A stretch of 64,000 bases of DNA from Symsagittifera roscoffensis. Taxonomy: Eukaryota; Xenacoelomorpha; Acoela; Convolutidae. The stretch spans positions 12,074,670-12,138,669 of the forward strand of contig NC_087062.1 in NCBI RefSeq assembly GCF_963678635.1, written 5' to 3'. Shown here one piece after another: positions 46,421 through 58,800 of this stretch. The notes below the pieces were generated by a model. The model was not told the origin of the DNA and did no database searches. It saw only the letters and a program-made list of their open reading frames with translations. Position numbers and translations under genes: made by a program. How positions within the stretch are numbered: position 1 is the stretch's first letter; every line of letters begins with the position of its first letter.

Positions 46421-49400
46421 ATGGCTTACAGGGGATTATCCTCAGGGGGTGGAGACCTGGATGAAAGCGGAATGATAGAAGCTCCTCTCTTCTCAATGCG
46501 CAAAATCGACTTCGACCTACTTGACCCTACGTCGGTCATCACACACGCGCAGATAGCCAACTCAGTGCTCTATGTTTTCACGCTGGGAATCACAAATGAC
46601 CGAAAATTGTATCGGAAGATAATTGGTGACTCATCATCTGCAGATTTCTTTGACCTAAAAGTCGAAGCGATATCGAAAATTTTCGTAAATCCTTTAGGAA
46701 ATTTGATTTTGTTCACGACAGAAATGAACCAAACGTACTACTTTTCGAAAGTTATGAAGAAATATAAAACTGCACAGAAGTTTCTGAAAGACATACAAGT
46801 ACAATGTATGGCATTTAATAGAGTGACACAGAATGAAAGCTGTCAGCATTTTCTGGTTGGTTCTATGAAAGGAGAGATCATTTCAGTCGAATATGCCAAT
46901 GGCGAGTTGATATCATCGAAGCAGATTTACCAGCTCACAAACTCGTTCAGAGGTTCCGACGCGAACGTGCGGGGTGCGGACCCGATTCCAGTTATGAGCA
47001 TGGAACTCATTCTGGTCGCATCTGATGAGATCTGCGTGTTTTGTGCGAGTAAAGATAGAATTCTAATGTTCAGTGGTCAGAGTACGGCCGGAGTGCTGGA
47101 TCTGGGAATCCAGAGTGTGTTTAAAGTGTACAGTGACAACATGAGGAAGGTGCTACCCTTGTTGTTCTCGGTGTCTAGCAATAACAGTCAGATACATCCA
47201 TTGTATAGTAGTCAGTCTCTAACTCCGAGTAAACTCTACTGGTTTGCAGGCAAGCATCACCAATTTTTTTTTTCAAAACGCTATACGTAATATAATTTGA
47301 ATCACCAAGGTGAATCATTAACTTCGCTTAACGTTCAGCGTAAATGAGTTTCAGACAGGCGAATTATTGGTCTTTTGTTTCATCGTTTCTGTTCAATATC
47401 TCGGTTCGAAGTGATCGGTTTTTTATTAGAAGAATCATTTCCTGAAAAAAAGCTTCAACATTTAGTTTTAATTAGGTCCCGGAATAATCGAGTTCAACGT
47501 TGAGTCACAGTCGAGTGATCAGATTCTGAAGAAACACTCTATAATTCAGTACCCGAAAGACATTCAAGCAGACGTCATTGCTCTGTAAGATCTATTCCAT
47601 AGTCTAGGAAGTTTCAGAATACAAAAGCGACGAAATAGTAATTTTGGGTTGATTTGTTGTTTTAGTCCGAAAGGCTGTGCTGTCACGAAATTCCACATTG
47701 TGCTTTTGTATGACGAGCCTCGTTCCATTCACGCTGTCTGTCCACTCAACAAAAAGGTCATTTTTATCGGATATTCACAAAATTATTAGAGAAATATTGG
47801 CATATTTTTGATGATGGTGCAAGAGTAGTTTACTTTGACTCAGCTAAGATATGCGCTGCGGAAATAATTTCAGTCTCATTAGCGTTTAAGCAGATCCAAA
47901 CCTGCTAATTCTTGACTTTAAGTAATTGAAGCCTGGTCATTCATTCTTAAGATAGCTGAACTTAAACAAGACAGCTGAAGTTCACAAATTTCAGCCCTTG
48001 TTGTTGAAAATCCGCTGTATGTTGCCCCAGGAACAACAAAAATAAACTGAAGTTGAGCGATAGCGTTATTACAGAAGCTAGCTATTGAGCGTAATGTCAG
48101 ATAACGTCGCCCACTTTTTTTCTGCTACGTTGGTGGCCAGTGTGTGACAACTGTCAAGCGACGATGGATGCGATATCGTGATTCTTAATGTTCAAGTCAG
48201 GGGTTCGTTTCTGGTACAAAGATTTGTTCTTCTTTTTTTTTCTTTCCTTAATTTTATTTTTGCAGTTTTATAGCTTTTGTTTGGAAAATGCAGCTTCGTC
48301 TTTGTGAGTAAAAGATGCCGTTTGTTTAGTTGAAAGTGAAAAAATGTCTTTGTTTCAGGTGATGTTCAGCGAGGGCCTCCCTAGTGCTGCGTCTCATTCT
48401 TTCTCTCTGGGAATATGCAAAGACTCCATCAGAGACGAACAGTACCTCATCTTTGACAAGTTCATCACTAAGTACATTGCACTGCAGGAAGACCGATTCA
48501 TCTGGAAAATATATTTAGGTCAGTTTTATTGGAACAAACAAAGATTTTGACAAGAAAACTTCTGTCGTATGCTGACTTGCAAAATTCGATTAAAGTTCAG
48601 GGCAAATTCTTGAAGAAAATTTGTAATTTTGAAAAAATGCCGGTGTTTCTGGTTACCGTAATTGTTATTACGAGCAAATTGATTAGGAGAATTGAACCAT
48701 GGTTATGTTTGAAGTGTGAAATTTGTTCAGAGCTCGAGAACTTCGACTGGGCTTTGAAGTTCGCAGGAACTGACAACCCCAATCGACTGAATGAAATCTA
48801 CCTTCGAAAAGCCGAGTACTACTTCCGAAATGGACAGTTCGACGACAGCGCCGATCTGTATGCACGAACTAAAGCATCTTTTGAGGAGATTGCTCTCAAG
48901 TTTATAGAGATTGACAAAATGTCTTTGAAGAACTATTTGTGTACTAAGTTATCGAATTTGAAAAGTGGAGAGAAGGCGCAGATTACGATGCTAGTGATGT
49001 GGATCATTCAGTTATATCTGTCGCAGATTCATTTAGCCGATGAGAAGGATATCATATCAGGAACTGTTGACGCATGTCGAGGTACTTTACAAATTTGCAT
49101 TGAAAGTTTTTTCCCTTTAAAGATGAATAGCCTCCTTGAACCAAGTGTCTCGATGTAAAGATATAAATCTTGTATTGTGGGAAATTTCACCCAAAATTGA
49201 TTTAAAATGGCCTAAATCTGCAATTAAGAATCGTAAGCTTCAACTTTCTCTGCTTTTTAATTTTTAGAGGAGTTCCACAAATTCCTGCGCGAAGTTAAAC
49301 TGAAGGAGTGTCTTCGGAACAACATGCGAGTGGTTTATGATCTGCTGGGGAGTCACGGGGACAGGGAAAGTCTCACTCTTGTAGCTGAGATACTGAATGA

Positions 49401-52400
49401 CTACCCTTCTGTGCTACAGGTACTAGTCTCAGACATCTGTTTCAGGAAACTTTATTTAAAGATCGCTCAGATCTGAAACAGCGTATGTTCATCTGATTTC
49501 GCGATAAAAACAATATGTTGAGCTTAGATTCATTTGGCAAACTGATTAAAATGAGTCACTGAAATAAACTTAAATGAGTTACCTCGAAGTTGCTACGAAT
49601 TGTTGTCAAAATAGCGATGATCTTGCTTACAGTTTTGAAGTATCTCCTCTCCCTAAAATAAACAGTGAAATCTTTTCAGAATCTGGTGGAGAATGAAGAG
49701 TACAATGAAGCTCTCGACCGTCTGGCACAATACAAGAAGGCTAATTTGTTCTACAAGTACTCAAGTGTACTGATGCAGCAGAATCCAGTGAAGACAGTGG
49801 ATGTGTGGAAGCGAATGGCCACTCTGTTGCAACCCAAGAATCTCATCCCTGCCATTGTCCAGCTGGACACCAGTTTCAAAGTGGCCAGACAAGCAATTAG
49901 TTATTTGGGTCAGCTATCTGATTTCAAAGCCACTCATACAAAAATGAGAGGTTTCGGCAGTGGTTTTCCATGCGAGTTTTTGAAATCCCTTGATATTGGT
50001 TGATAAATCATAATTCAAACAGTCGTAAAAACAATAGAAAACAAACGTTTATCATCAATTTTGTCGCGACAAATTTTTAAAAAGTAGTTACTTATTGGCT
50101 GTATAAAATTGCACCACTATATAACATAACCACTATATGATAGATTTTTTCCAGAATTCTGCCTGTCTGATCTGAGGAACACGGACACTGCAATTCACAA
50201 TTGTCTTCTAACCCTGTATGCTATGCACGAGCCAAAGAAGCTCCTTGCTTATCTTGAAACCCAGAAGGACAATGCCTACCCTTACTATGACTCGGAGTAC
50301 GCACTGAGGATATGTTTGAAACATGGAAACGAGGAAGCTACTATATTCCTCTACAAGACTATGAAGTTGTACGAAGAGGCAGTTGATCAGGCGCTCAGAA
50401 TCGAAAACAAAGAGGTCAGTGGAAACTTCAGTTGCTCAAATTCTGATTTAAAAGTCAGTAAGGCATTGCTTCTTGATGAGTTATGCTGTAATGTAGTAAA
50501 ATGCTCATCGAGAAAGCTTAAAATGCGTTGCATTATTCGTACATGGCGAAACTCAGTTTAATAACGATCTGGTTATGTGCTGAAGTTATCACTATGAATC
50601 AGTAGCGTGCCGAGGGGTGGGGAATGGTGGGGTTTGGGGGTGGGGTGGACGAGGGGGCGGTCGGTCGCTTTGGTATAACTTTAACTACATCGATTATTGG
50701 CTGACCAATTGAACTTTTTTGTCGAAATTTTCCAAAAAAAAGTGCCCAAAAACGCCGTTTTTTGGCCTGTTTTTTCGAAAAAGTAGACTGCACAGAAAAT
50801 TTTTTGACAAAAGAGACTGCAAAAGTAGACTGCACAGAAAATTTTTTGACAAAAGAGGGTCCATATAGTATTTTCGGAGAGCTCGAAAAAGCAACTCGCC
50901 GACCTGAAAAAAGGTCCGCAAAATTTTCAATTTTTTTGAAAAGCCGCTGCCCCTTCTAGGAAAATTTCGGCACACGTCATTGCTATGAATATAATGGTTT
51001 CTAGAAATCAAACCTTGGCGAGATTCCTTTTTTCATACTTTTGGCTAGATTTTAAGAGTCATGAACCTAGTGAAGACTCTTATATAGGTCTTGGTGATTT
51101 TTTTGTTTGTTTTTTTTTTCAGGGAAAAGTCGTAAAATTTGTTCACGCTCAGTTTTGATTTTTCTTTGTTTGATTTTGATTTCTTCTGAAATTCAGTTCA
51201 TTTCCATTGTTAAAAGGAAGGCATACTGCACTATCGAACAGCAAAAGTGTCAGGTCACGAAAAACTTGATCGACTGCTTGTTTCGAAAATGGAATTTAAT
51301 TTTCAGATTTCCCTGCGAAATATAAAATTTAATTATTGATACAGTTTTCTCAAATAGGATTAATTTAATCGACAAAGTACCAATCATAAAGTGTTCTAGA
51401 AATTCAAAAAGTTAAGAGGGCATTCATTTTTTTCTTCGAAGTTCGTATTTTTTTTCTGTTATTTGCGTTCATTACTCTTTTCCAGCTTGTACAAGTTTGT
51501 TGTTCCAGGAAGCTCTGATTGCTGCCCAGGAGATTGCATCATACGCCCAGGAGCAGAACGAGGAAGCCCAGTCAATCAAGAAACTCTGGCTCAAAATAGG
51601 TCGCTACGTGGTCCAGGATAAAAAAGATGTGAAATCGGCCATGGAGTTCCTTCGGAATAACGAACATATCAAAATAGAAGATATTCTCCCATTCTTCCCC
51701 GACTTCTTCACGATTGACGATTTCAAGGATGCCATTTTGACATCTCTGAGAGACTACAACGATAGCATAGAGGCACTGAAACGTAAGTTGAGCCTCGCTG
51801 AAAGCATGACTAGATTTATATCGAAATATCGGTAGTGATAAACAGTGGTGCAATGCATCTGATTTAGACTCTTAGTATTTTGTCGAACATGAAATCAATT
51901 TGGACAATCCAAAAAGCAGGTTTAAGTTTACAATGAAATGTCGAATCTTGCTAACTATTTCCCCAGTAAAGAGTTTCCCTACCCCTTAAGGAAAGAACAT
52001 GTGAATTTTACCCTGGTAAGAACTGAAGCGCCTGTTAATTAGTCTTGCTAATTTTAATAGACCCTTGTTAATTACACTTGCCAATAAACCCTTGTTAATT
52101 TTTCCCGTAAATAACTTTGTTCTTAGGACACTTTTCATCTGGACTCATTTCCTGGAATTCTCTTAGCAACAACTTTAACGCTACTAAAGTGCTAACATGC
52201 ACCGGTAAAGTGCGTGCTAGCATTTTAAATATCTGTTCTATTCGAAGTTTTCTTTAAGCTGTTAAAAAGAAAACTCGATTTGTTAACATTTTTTGTAAAA
52301 TTTCAACTCGATTTGCTAAAATTTCATTTTTTTTCGGCTTGATAGATTTCGACCTATATTATATCGGCGTAGTGGTCTCATATTGCGTTATATCATTCGA

Positions 52401-55400
52401 CGAGTGAAATTTTTTTTTTTGCGTGTATGTGTTTTGAGGGTGGTGGACTCGATAACTTTTTTTAGTCTTATTTTTTTGATTTTTTTTCAACTTCGTTCCC
52501 ATTTTTTCGGCTTAATAGGTTTCGGCCTATATATTAGTGGTCTCAAATTGCGTCGTTCCTCAGGAGGCTTATATTGTTTAGTTTGACCGGCAAATGAAGT
52601 TTTGTGTGTGTGTTTTGAGGATGAGTGGGACTTGATAAATTTTAAAATTGGAATTTTTATCTCGTTGAATTGTTTTGTCGGCTTGAAGGTTTTTTGCTAA
52701 GGTATTTTCGGCTTAATTGCAGCTTGGTAAAATTTCTTTTGATGCTTATTTTACATTGTATTATTTTGGCGCGTTTTTTTTCCAAAACTAGCCTTATTAC
52801 CCTTGCGATACGTTGTCCACAGGATTCATTGAACTGGTAGTGCCTTGGTTCATATTGAATTCAAAATTTGTAGTGTGTCTTGTACGCTTAGCATTGAGGT
52901 AACGAATAAGCCCAGGACGGCAAATGTCCTGGGTTCGAATCTGAGCAGGACCAGTTTTTTTTTTCAAACGGTATTTGTTCCGGTTCGAAAAAATTTCTGC
53001 GATCATTTGCCTGCTCATGTTTTGGCGGCTTAGTTGCCACATCTAAAAAAGGCTCATTTCTTAGCTGCAATTGTTCTTAGCATTTTAAAAATCCGGCTGA
53101 ATTGAAATTTGCTTTTCACATTGGTTGTATTTTAACCAGCTCGATTTGTTAAAGTTTCATTTTCTTTTTTTTTGTCTCTTTAGGCCTAATTAATAGCGGT
53201 CCTAATTATTTTTTTTCTCCTTCGGCTTAATTAATATCGACCATTTCGGCTTAATTAATATCGCTTTAGTGGGCTCATTTTGCGTCGTTACGTGTGTGTG
53301 CTCTGACGGGAAAAGGGACTTGACTTTTTTTTAAGTTTAGAATTTTTCCGAATTTCTTTCGGCATGAAGGCTTTCTGCTCTGGTTTTTCGGCTTTGTTAC
53401 CGTTGGATAATTATAAACTCAAGTCCAATCAACCATTCGGCGCATCTGGCGTAGAGAGGAAACATCTGCTTGAGACGGCAAAGGTTTGCGGTTCAATCCG
53501 GCCGGCCCTTTTTTTGTAAACTTGAGTTTTGTGCTTTTTCGGACTATCGTCTGTCTGTTTATTTTAGTCGACTTAGTTCCCGTAGCTCGATGGTTCAGCT
53601 TTATTCCAATTTGCTGTAAGCCTTATGCTTGAGACGACAAAGCCCGCGAGTTCGATTCCAGTTGATACTTTTTTCTTGCAAATAGAAAATTTTGGCTAAT
53701 TTAGATTTTAGCCTCTGCTTATTTTTGTCCGCTTAGTTCCGCGCAAAGGAGTTTTTTGAAAACTTGGCTTCTTTTTAGAATTCCCGGAGCTCTTTATAGA
53801 GTTTCTAATGGTGCACGCAATTTTGTTCTGGATATTTTGGGTTTTTGTTGCAATGTTTATCGACAAAGACGATTTTTTGAATTTTTTCCGTTTGATTTTC
53901 ATAACATTCATATTTGTATCGCAAGTGGTGCGAAGCTCAGCTTCGCCTCTGTGTTCATTTTGATAGATGTAATTTTTTCGGCACGTTCAATTTTTTTGAT
54001 GTTTTTTCGACTTAGTGTCTTTTCGATGTCATGTTGATTTGACTTTTTCTGAAAAGTCTTATTTTAGCGTTATTTTTGCAGGTCAAATGGAAAATGCGAC
54101 TGAGAGTGCGGAGAAGATCAGGTGTTCGATCAAGGAGAACAGGAGTCAGTGCATGGTGATCAAGGCAGACGAGAAGTGTGCCATCTGTGGGTACCAACTA
54201 CTCCTCAGAGCATTCTACTCCTTCCCCTGCAAACACGCATTCCATTCCGACTGTCTACTCCAGAAGGTAAACAAGTAGTTTTAACCGAGCGAATGTCTCA
54301 AGCCAGAAGAACCGATTGACCTAAAATTGGAAAATCTGATAGAGAGAGGCCTGTCAGTTGGTTTTAGAATTTTGAATTTTTAGTGGAACCTGATTAAGAA
54401 TTTTTGGGAATGGTCGCAGATTTTTAAACCCTTGTGAGAGCAATTCTTCTATAATCGGGAACTAACTATTTGTCCCCGGGAACTTGTAGAGTATCGATCA
54501 TGTAAACCGTAAACGCAAAACCGCGTAAAGTCGATCATTAGAGATTCTCCAAGTTCAAAGAGCTTAACGTGATATATGTTTTTCCAAAATTCGAAAGTTC
54601 TAAATGTTCTAAAATGAGTCAATCTCTTTTTGTTTCCTTTTACACAACGCTTTTCCACTGTCTATTGGCTATGTTAATTTATCGCAAGTGATCGAAACTC
54701 CGCTTTGTCTCTGTGTCCAATTGCCTGTAAGCTAAATCTGCCAATGTACATGTTAAAGGATTTTTGAATGGCTCATAAATGATGTAAATTTGACCAGGTG
54801 AAGATAGAAGTGACTAGTTTGGAGAGGCAAAATATTGAGAAGTTGGAGCGGCAAATCAAGAATGACGTAGACTTGCAGAAAAAGAAACCGACTGACTCCA
54901 AAGTCACCGGGTGAGTGGGATTAATTAGAAGCTATAATTGATGCGTGGATTACTCAATAATTCAAATATTCAATGACGATAAAATTATAATGTGTCATAA
55001 TGAATTTAAAAAATTGGGCAGAAACTGTCTTCTTTTTCGAATAATAATCTTGCTTTTGAGACTTTTTTCTCTGTGATCAGTTGCGTTTTCAAGATTTCTG
55101 ACACTCAATATTAGGTAAATGAAATCTTTCCCGCTCTTTTCCACCCAATCAAGAAGAAAGCATCAATTTTGTATTAATAAATGATTTTACAAGGCTCTGT
55201 TTTGAGACATACCAAAAATATTTAATATTTGCATTGAGGCTCGTAGTTTTAATTCCAGTATTCGGGCGACGGGTGGGAGGGGGGGGGGGGTGACAAGGCA
55301 TGTGAATTGGATTATCAATGTTAGTGTTTTGTGAAGAAGCTACGCAGTTGACCCACTGCTCAATGGTGCTGAACTGGAGGCGAAAAGGGAGGAGTTGGAC

Positions 55401-55511
55401 AGTCTGGTAGCCTCCGAGTGTCTGTTCTGTGGAGAGATCATGATCCAAAATATCCACAAGCCATTCATTCCACCTGAGAGACTGGAAGAGGAACTGGCAT
55501 CGTGGCTATAA
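46421..55511 (+). CDS. VPS18: Vacuolar protein sorting-associated protein 18, 12 exons
   Basis: Core subunit of the HOPS and CORVET tethering complexes for endosome and lysosome fusion. Exons: 46421-47249, 47476-47584, 47666-47756, 48359-48518, 48731-49081, 49268-49419, 49680-49908, 50155-50414, 51509-51782, 54082-54266, 54798-54910, 55340-55511. Phases agree throughout. The sum is 2925 nt, or 974 residues (human 973). Seen: an N-terminal beta-propeller region (Pep3/VPS18 family), SFEEIALKFIE, clathrin-repeat helices (QAISYLEFCL, AIHNCLLTLYAM, KLYEEAVDQAL), KIEDILPFFPDFFTIDDFKD, a coiled coil, and a C-terminal RING starting at Cys 851 (CAICGYQL, CKHAFHSDC) and closing with ECLFCGE near 945. 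Intron 1 uses a GC donor (AG|GCAAGC). The last acceptor is a poor AAG, and 55337 would also be in frame. Confidence 0.95.
48150..48308 (+). mobile_element. SINE-like element, diverged
   Basis: B-box-like GGGGTTCGTTTCTGG near 48201 is followed by a T-rich body and a degenerate tail AATGCAGCTTCGTCTTTGTG. It lies in a VPS18 intron. Confidence 0.45.
50600..50982 (+). mobile_element. hAT-type MITE (383 bp) in a VPS18 intron
   Basis: Flanked by the 8-bp direct repeat CTATGAAT (50592-50599 and 50983-50990). Ends are CAGTAGCGTGCCGA and, reversed, CAATGACGTGTGCCGA. An 8-bp duplication with CA-starting GC-rich ends is the hAT pattern. It has no transposase. It begins with a G-rich run and contains a 42-bp direct repeat (about 50781-50863). 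Confidence 0.8.
51045..51500 (+). repeat. AT-rich interspersed element, most complete copy
   Basis: Runs from TAAGAGTCATGAACCTAGTG through GTGAAGACTCTTATATAGG, AAAGGAAGGCATACTGCACT, TATCGAACAGCAAAAGTGT, TGGAATTTAATTTTCAGATT and GTTCTAGAAATTCAAA to TTTGCGTTCATTACTCTTTT, in VPS18 intron DNA. Confidence 0.65.
52320..52570 (+). repeat. Two diverged copies of a TTTCGGCTTAATAGGTTTCG element
   Basis: TCGGCTTGATAGATTTCGAC (52332) and TCGGCTTAATAGGTTTCGGC (52505) are both followed by CCTATAT and GTGGTCTCA-ATTGCGT. Further TTCGGCTTAATTAATATCG pairs lie at 53222-53262. Confidence 0.6.
52845..52975 (+). mobile_element. tRNA-derived SINE-like element, family B
   Basis: TTAGCATTGAGGTAACGAAT as A box, GGGTTCGAATCTGAG as B box, then a T run. 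Homologous to 31934-32100 along its length. Confidence 0.65.
53436..53675 (+). mobile_element. Two further tRNA-like SINE heads
   Basis: CTGGCGTAGAGAGG with GCGGTTCAATCCGG (53445-53505), and CTGTAAGCCTTATGC with CGAGTTCGATTCCAG (53612-53667). Both share CTTGAGACG-CAAAG in the middle and end in T-rich tails. Confidence 0.5.
53918..53955 (+). repeat. Hairpin tail element copy (consensus-like)
   Basis: ATCGCAAGTGGTGCGAAGC then TCAGCTTCGC and CTCTGTGT. GCGAAGCT/AGCTTCGC pair perfectly. Same as 30552-30588 with one change. Confidence 0.85.
54520..54717 (+). repeat. AT-rich element 3' end joined to a hairpin tail
   Basis: GTTCAAAGAGCTTAA, TTTGTTTCCTTTTACA and TGTCTATTGGCTATGTTAAT run directly into ATCGCAAGTGATCGAAACTC, then CGCTTTGTCTCTGTGT (54681-54717). 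This copy shows that the hairpin is the 3' end of the AT-rich family. Confidence 0.65.
55267..55292 (+). repeat. G-run in last VPS18 intron
   Basis: CGACGGGTGGGAGGGG followed by a run of G, about 50 bp before the last VPS18 exon. Confidence 0.8.
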
Positions 55512-55571
55512 TAAGTAGCTGTCTAGTACAGAGAAATGCAAATGAGCAAATGAAAAGAAGACATAGCTAAA

Positions 55572-55577
55572 AATAAA
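55572..55577 (+). terminator. Polyadenylation signal AATAAA for VPS18
   Basis: Lies 61 nt after the VPS18 stop. A second AATAAA lies near 55635. The next acceptor (MRGBP) is at 55800. Confidence 0.6.
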
Positions 55578-55789
55578 TTTCTCTTTCCTTGAACAAAATC
55601 AATCTATAATTTTGATAGTTAGCTTTATTTATCAGAAATAAATTATATTGAGTGATAATTTTTCGGTCGCCGAATTAGAAACACGTTTTTTTTTGCTGTT
55701 TTTGAATGTCAAAATATGAGGCGCCTGAGAGTTCATGGGACCCGCAGTTTGAAAGTTGAAGTCAGAGCGGGCCTAATTTGAATTAAGGA

Positions 55790-55801
55790 AATTTTTTCAG
55801 A
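55790..55801 (+). promoter_or_regulatory. 3' splice site upstream of MRGBP start (candidate trans-splice acceptor)
   Basis: ATTTTTTCAG ends at 55800, 53 nt before the ATG at 55854 and about 225 nt after the VPS18 AATAAA. Confidence 0.55.
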
Positions 55802-55853
55802 GAAAAGTATGATAGTATCATCAGTTACTGTACGGGTCAAATAGTTGAGGAAA

Positions 55854-58800
55854 ATGGTAACTTCGACCGAAAAAGATACATTTGTATATCTATCCAGTGG
55901 CTATTCGTTTCCGATCTTGCCACCGAGTCCAGTAACTAAAAACAATCCATCCGACGACCTCACTTGTGTCAGTCAACCCATCAATATGATTGCCTCTTGG
56001 CCAGTGAAAAAACAGATGTTCCTTATGCTGAGCATGACAGGTGGGTGTTTTAATTTACAATTTAGTGGAATTACGTTGGCAATTTTACTTACAAGCATGC
56101 CTAGCCATTAAAATCTTTTTGTTCCGATCACCGAAAGTGAGAATGAACATGGCTTCGAGTGAGTATTTTTCCACCAAAATCTGGTGTGACAAATAAAGAT
56201 CAAATGTTGTCGAGGTCAAAAGGTTCAATCCTCTTAAAGTCCCTTAGGTCGTGATGCGAGCTGCTATGAAGGTTTTCCAGAAAGTTTCTCCAGCTTCGAG
56301 ACAGCGGTTTAAAAGTAAGGCTTCTTTGTGTGTTACCGAAGGAACTACACTTCCTCACTCTTGACTCAAGCGACACTTAAGAAGTTGATTCTTTGGAGCC
56401 ATGTTTTGACTCTGAGTCAAATGTTAATAACATATTTTAAGGGGGTCTGTTCTCGAGGTTTTGTTGGATCCGATGTGCATCATCATGGAGATTTCGGTCG
56501 TTTTCGTTGATTTCATTCTGAAAATGTTTAGATGTGACTTCGAAAATGTTTTATTTTTCTTTGCGCAACGTTTATCCTTAATAATCTTTCCTTTCTTTTC
56601 AATGCAACTTGGAAACATCTGTGTTCTATTTCAGTAAATGAGTGCAACATTAAATATGTCTGGTGAAATTGATAGCCAGTGTTTTATCGGCTTAAAAAAG
56701 GGCGCATCCATTCCTGCCTTGTACGAGCTCTTAAGGTATGTGCGAAAGTTTATTATTAAGTCGTCAATGCACGCAGTGAAGACACTTATGTAGATCTTGA
56801 CATTTTTTAGAAAAAAGTCAAATCTTGTGCACACTCAAATTTGATTTTTCGCGGTTTGACTTTTTTCAGGTTCAATTAATTTCTTTTGTTTACACTTGCG
56901 AGCAGCGTAGTGTACACATTAAAAGTGTTCACTTGCTATAATCACGATCTGTAGCATTGAAAATTTCATAGCATCTATTCTCAGCTTTATTTGTGGCTAG
57001 TGCTTGTGAGTAATTAAGCGTCCGTGGCTGAGTGGTTAGTGTGTAAGTGTCAGTGGCACAGTTGTGTACGGCGTTTTACTTTACTTGATAAATTGGATCT
57101 GCGATAACTGAGGTTAGATTCCAGAAGATATCGATCTGTTTATTTTTTCAAAGCTCAATACTTTATATTTTCTTGCTTTCTCTTTTTTGGCCCTTTAAAA
57201 GCTACTTTTTGAGGTATCTGATTTACTCTAAAGAACGTTGGTTCTACGGAAAAAAATTTGTCCCGATCCTTTTTTCACGGTATTTTTCCGTCACTTATTG
57301 TTTCCGACCATTGAAATTGGTCAGGACATTTGTATTCGGGTTTGTTTTAAGTTTTTTTTCTCTTTCCAGGAAAAATCAGGCACCGCAAGTGATCATCGGA
57401 ATAGGTTGAATCAAATAGCACATTAAAGGCCTTCTGGCCGTTATTCGAACGAAATTAAATATGTTCAGAAAGCTGTCCGAGTTTTTAGAAAAACCGGTTG
57501 CGAATTTTCGAGTTTTTGTCTAATTTTGGCGATTAAAGCGATCGAGTAACCTTCTTTTTATGAAAATTGCTCGTAGAGGCTAAGAAAACTTGATTTTACC
57601 AAAAGGAAAACTAGTTTGAAAAGCTTCTTTTAGCGCTTTCTTTGCAGGAAGTTTCGTAGAAAAATTTGAAAATTTTTGTGCCAAAATGGATAAAATTAGA
57701 TTCAATTATAGGTAAAATTATATTCAAAAGATTTTTCAATAGATGAAATTTTGGAACACTGTTTTTGTATTTTTTTTTCATTTTTTGTTTGTTACTTTGA
57801 ATACAACTATCGGTTAAGCCTTATTCACTAACTGTCTACACATTTGAGTAGTTCTCTCTTCAAACCACTCACAAAAGGACACTAACTTGAGAAAAAGATA
57901 ATTTCTATGCCGGAACAGTCTATGCTACCGGCTATCTTTTACAGTTTGAAATTTTTTTCCACTTTATTACAAAGAGAACTGTGATCGGAGCATTCTGTGC
58001 TACATGCGAAGCAACCGGCTATTCTGATTTGTATTTTTTCAAAGAGAACTGTGATCGGAGCATTCTGTGCTACATGCGAAGCAACCGGCTATTCTGATTT
58101 GTATTTTTTCAAAGAGAACTGTGATCGGAGCATTCTGTGCTACATGCGAAGCAACCGGCTATTCTGATTTGTATTTTTTCAAAAAGAACTGTGATCGGAG
58201 CATTCTGTGCTACATGCGAAGCAACCGGCTATTCTGATTTGTATTTTTTCAAAGAGAACTGTGATCGGAGCATTCTGTGCTACATGCGAAGCAACCGGCT
58301 ATTCTGATTTGTATTTTTTCAAAGAGAACTGTGATCGGAGCATTCTGTGCTACATGCGAAGCAACCGGCTATTCTGATTTGTATTTTTTCAAAGAGAACT
58401 GTGATCGGAGCATTCTGTGCTACATGCGAAGCAACCGGCTATTCTGATTTGTATTTTTTCAAAGAGAACTGTGATCGGAGCATTCTGTGCTACATGCGAA
58501 GCAACCGGCTATTCTGATTTGTATTTTTTCAAAGAGAACTGTGATCGGAGCATTCTGTGCTACTTGCGAAGCAACCGGCTATTCTGATTTGTATTTTTTC
58601 AAAGAGAACTGTGATCGGAGCATTCTGTGCTACATGCGAAGCAACCGGCTATTCTGATTTGTATTTTTTCAAAGAGAACTGTGATCGGAGCATTCTGTGC
58701 TACTTGCGAAGCAACCGGCTATTCTGATTTGTATTTTTTCAAAGAGAACTGTGATCGGAGCATTCTGTGCTACATGCGAAGCAACCGGCTATTCTGATTT

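Noticed and set aside
52797-53042. - strand frame with QIRTQDICRPG, repeated at 31934-32140
   Set aside because: Similarity between the two frames comes from a shared tRNA-derived repeat, not from a protein gene.
55845-55853. Upstream TTG start for MRGBP
   Set aside because: The ATG at 55854 is in frame 9 nt downstream; no reason to use TTG in an animal gene.
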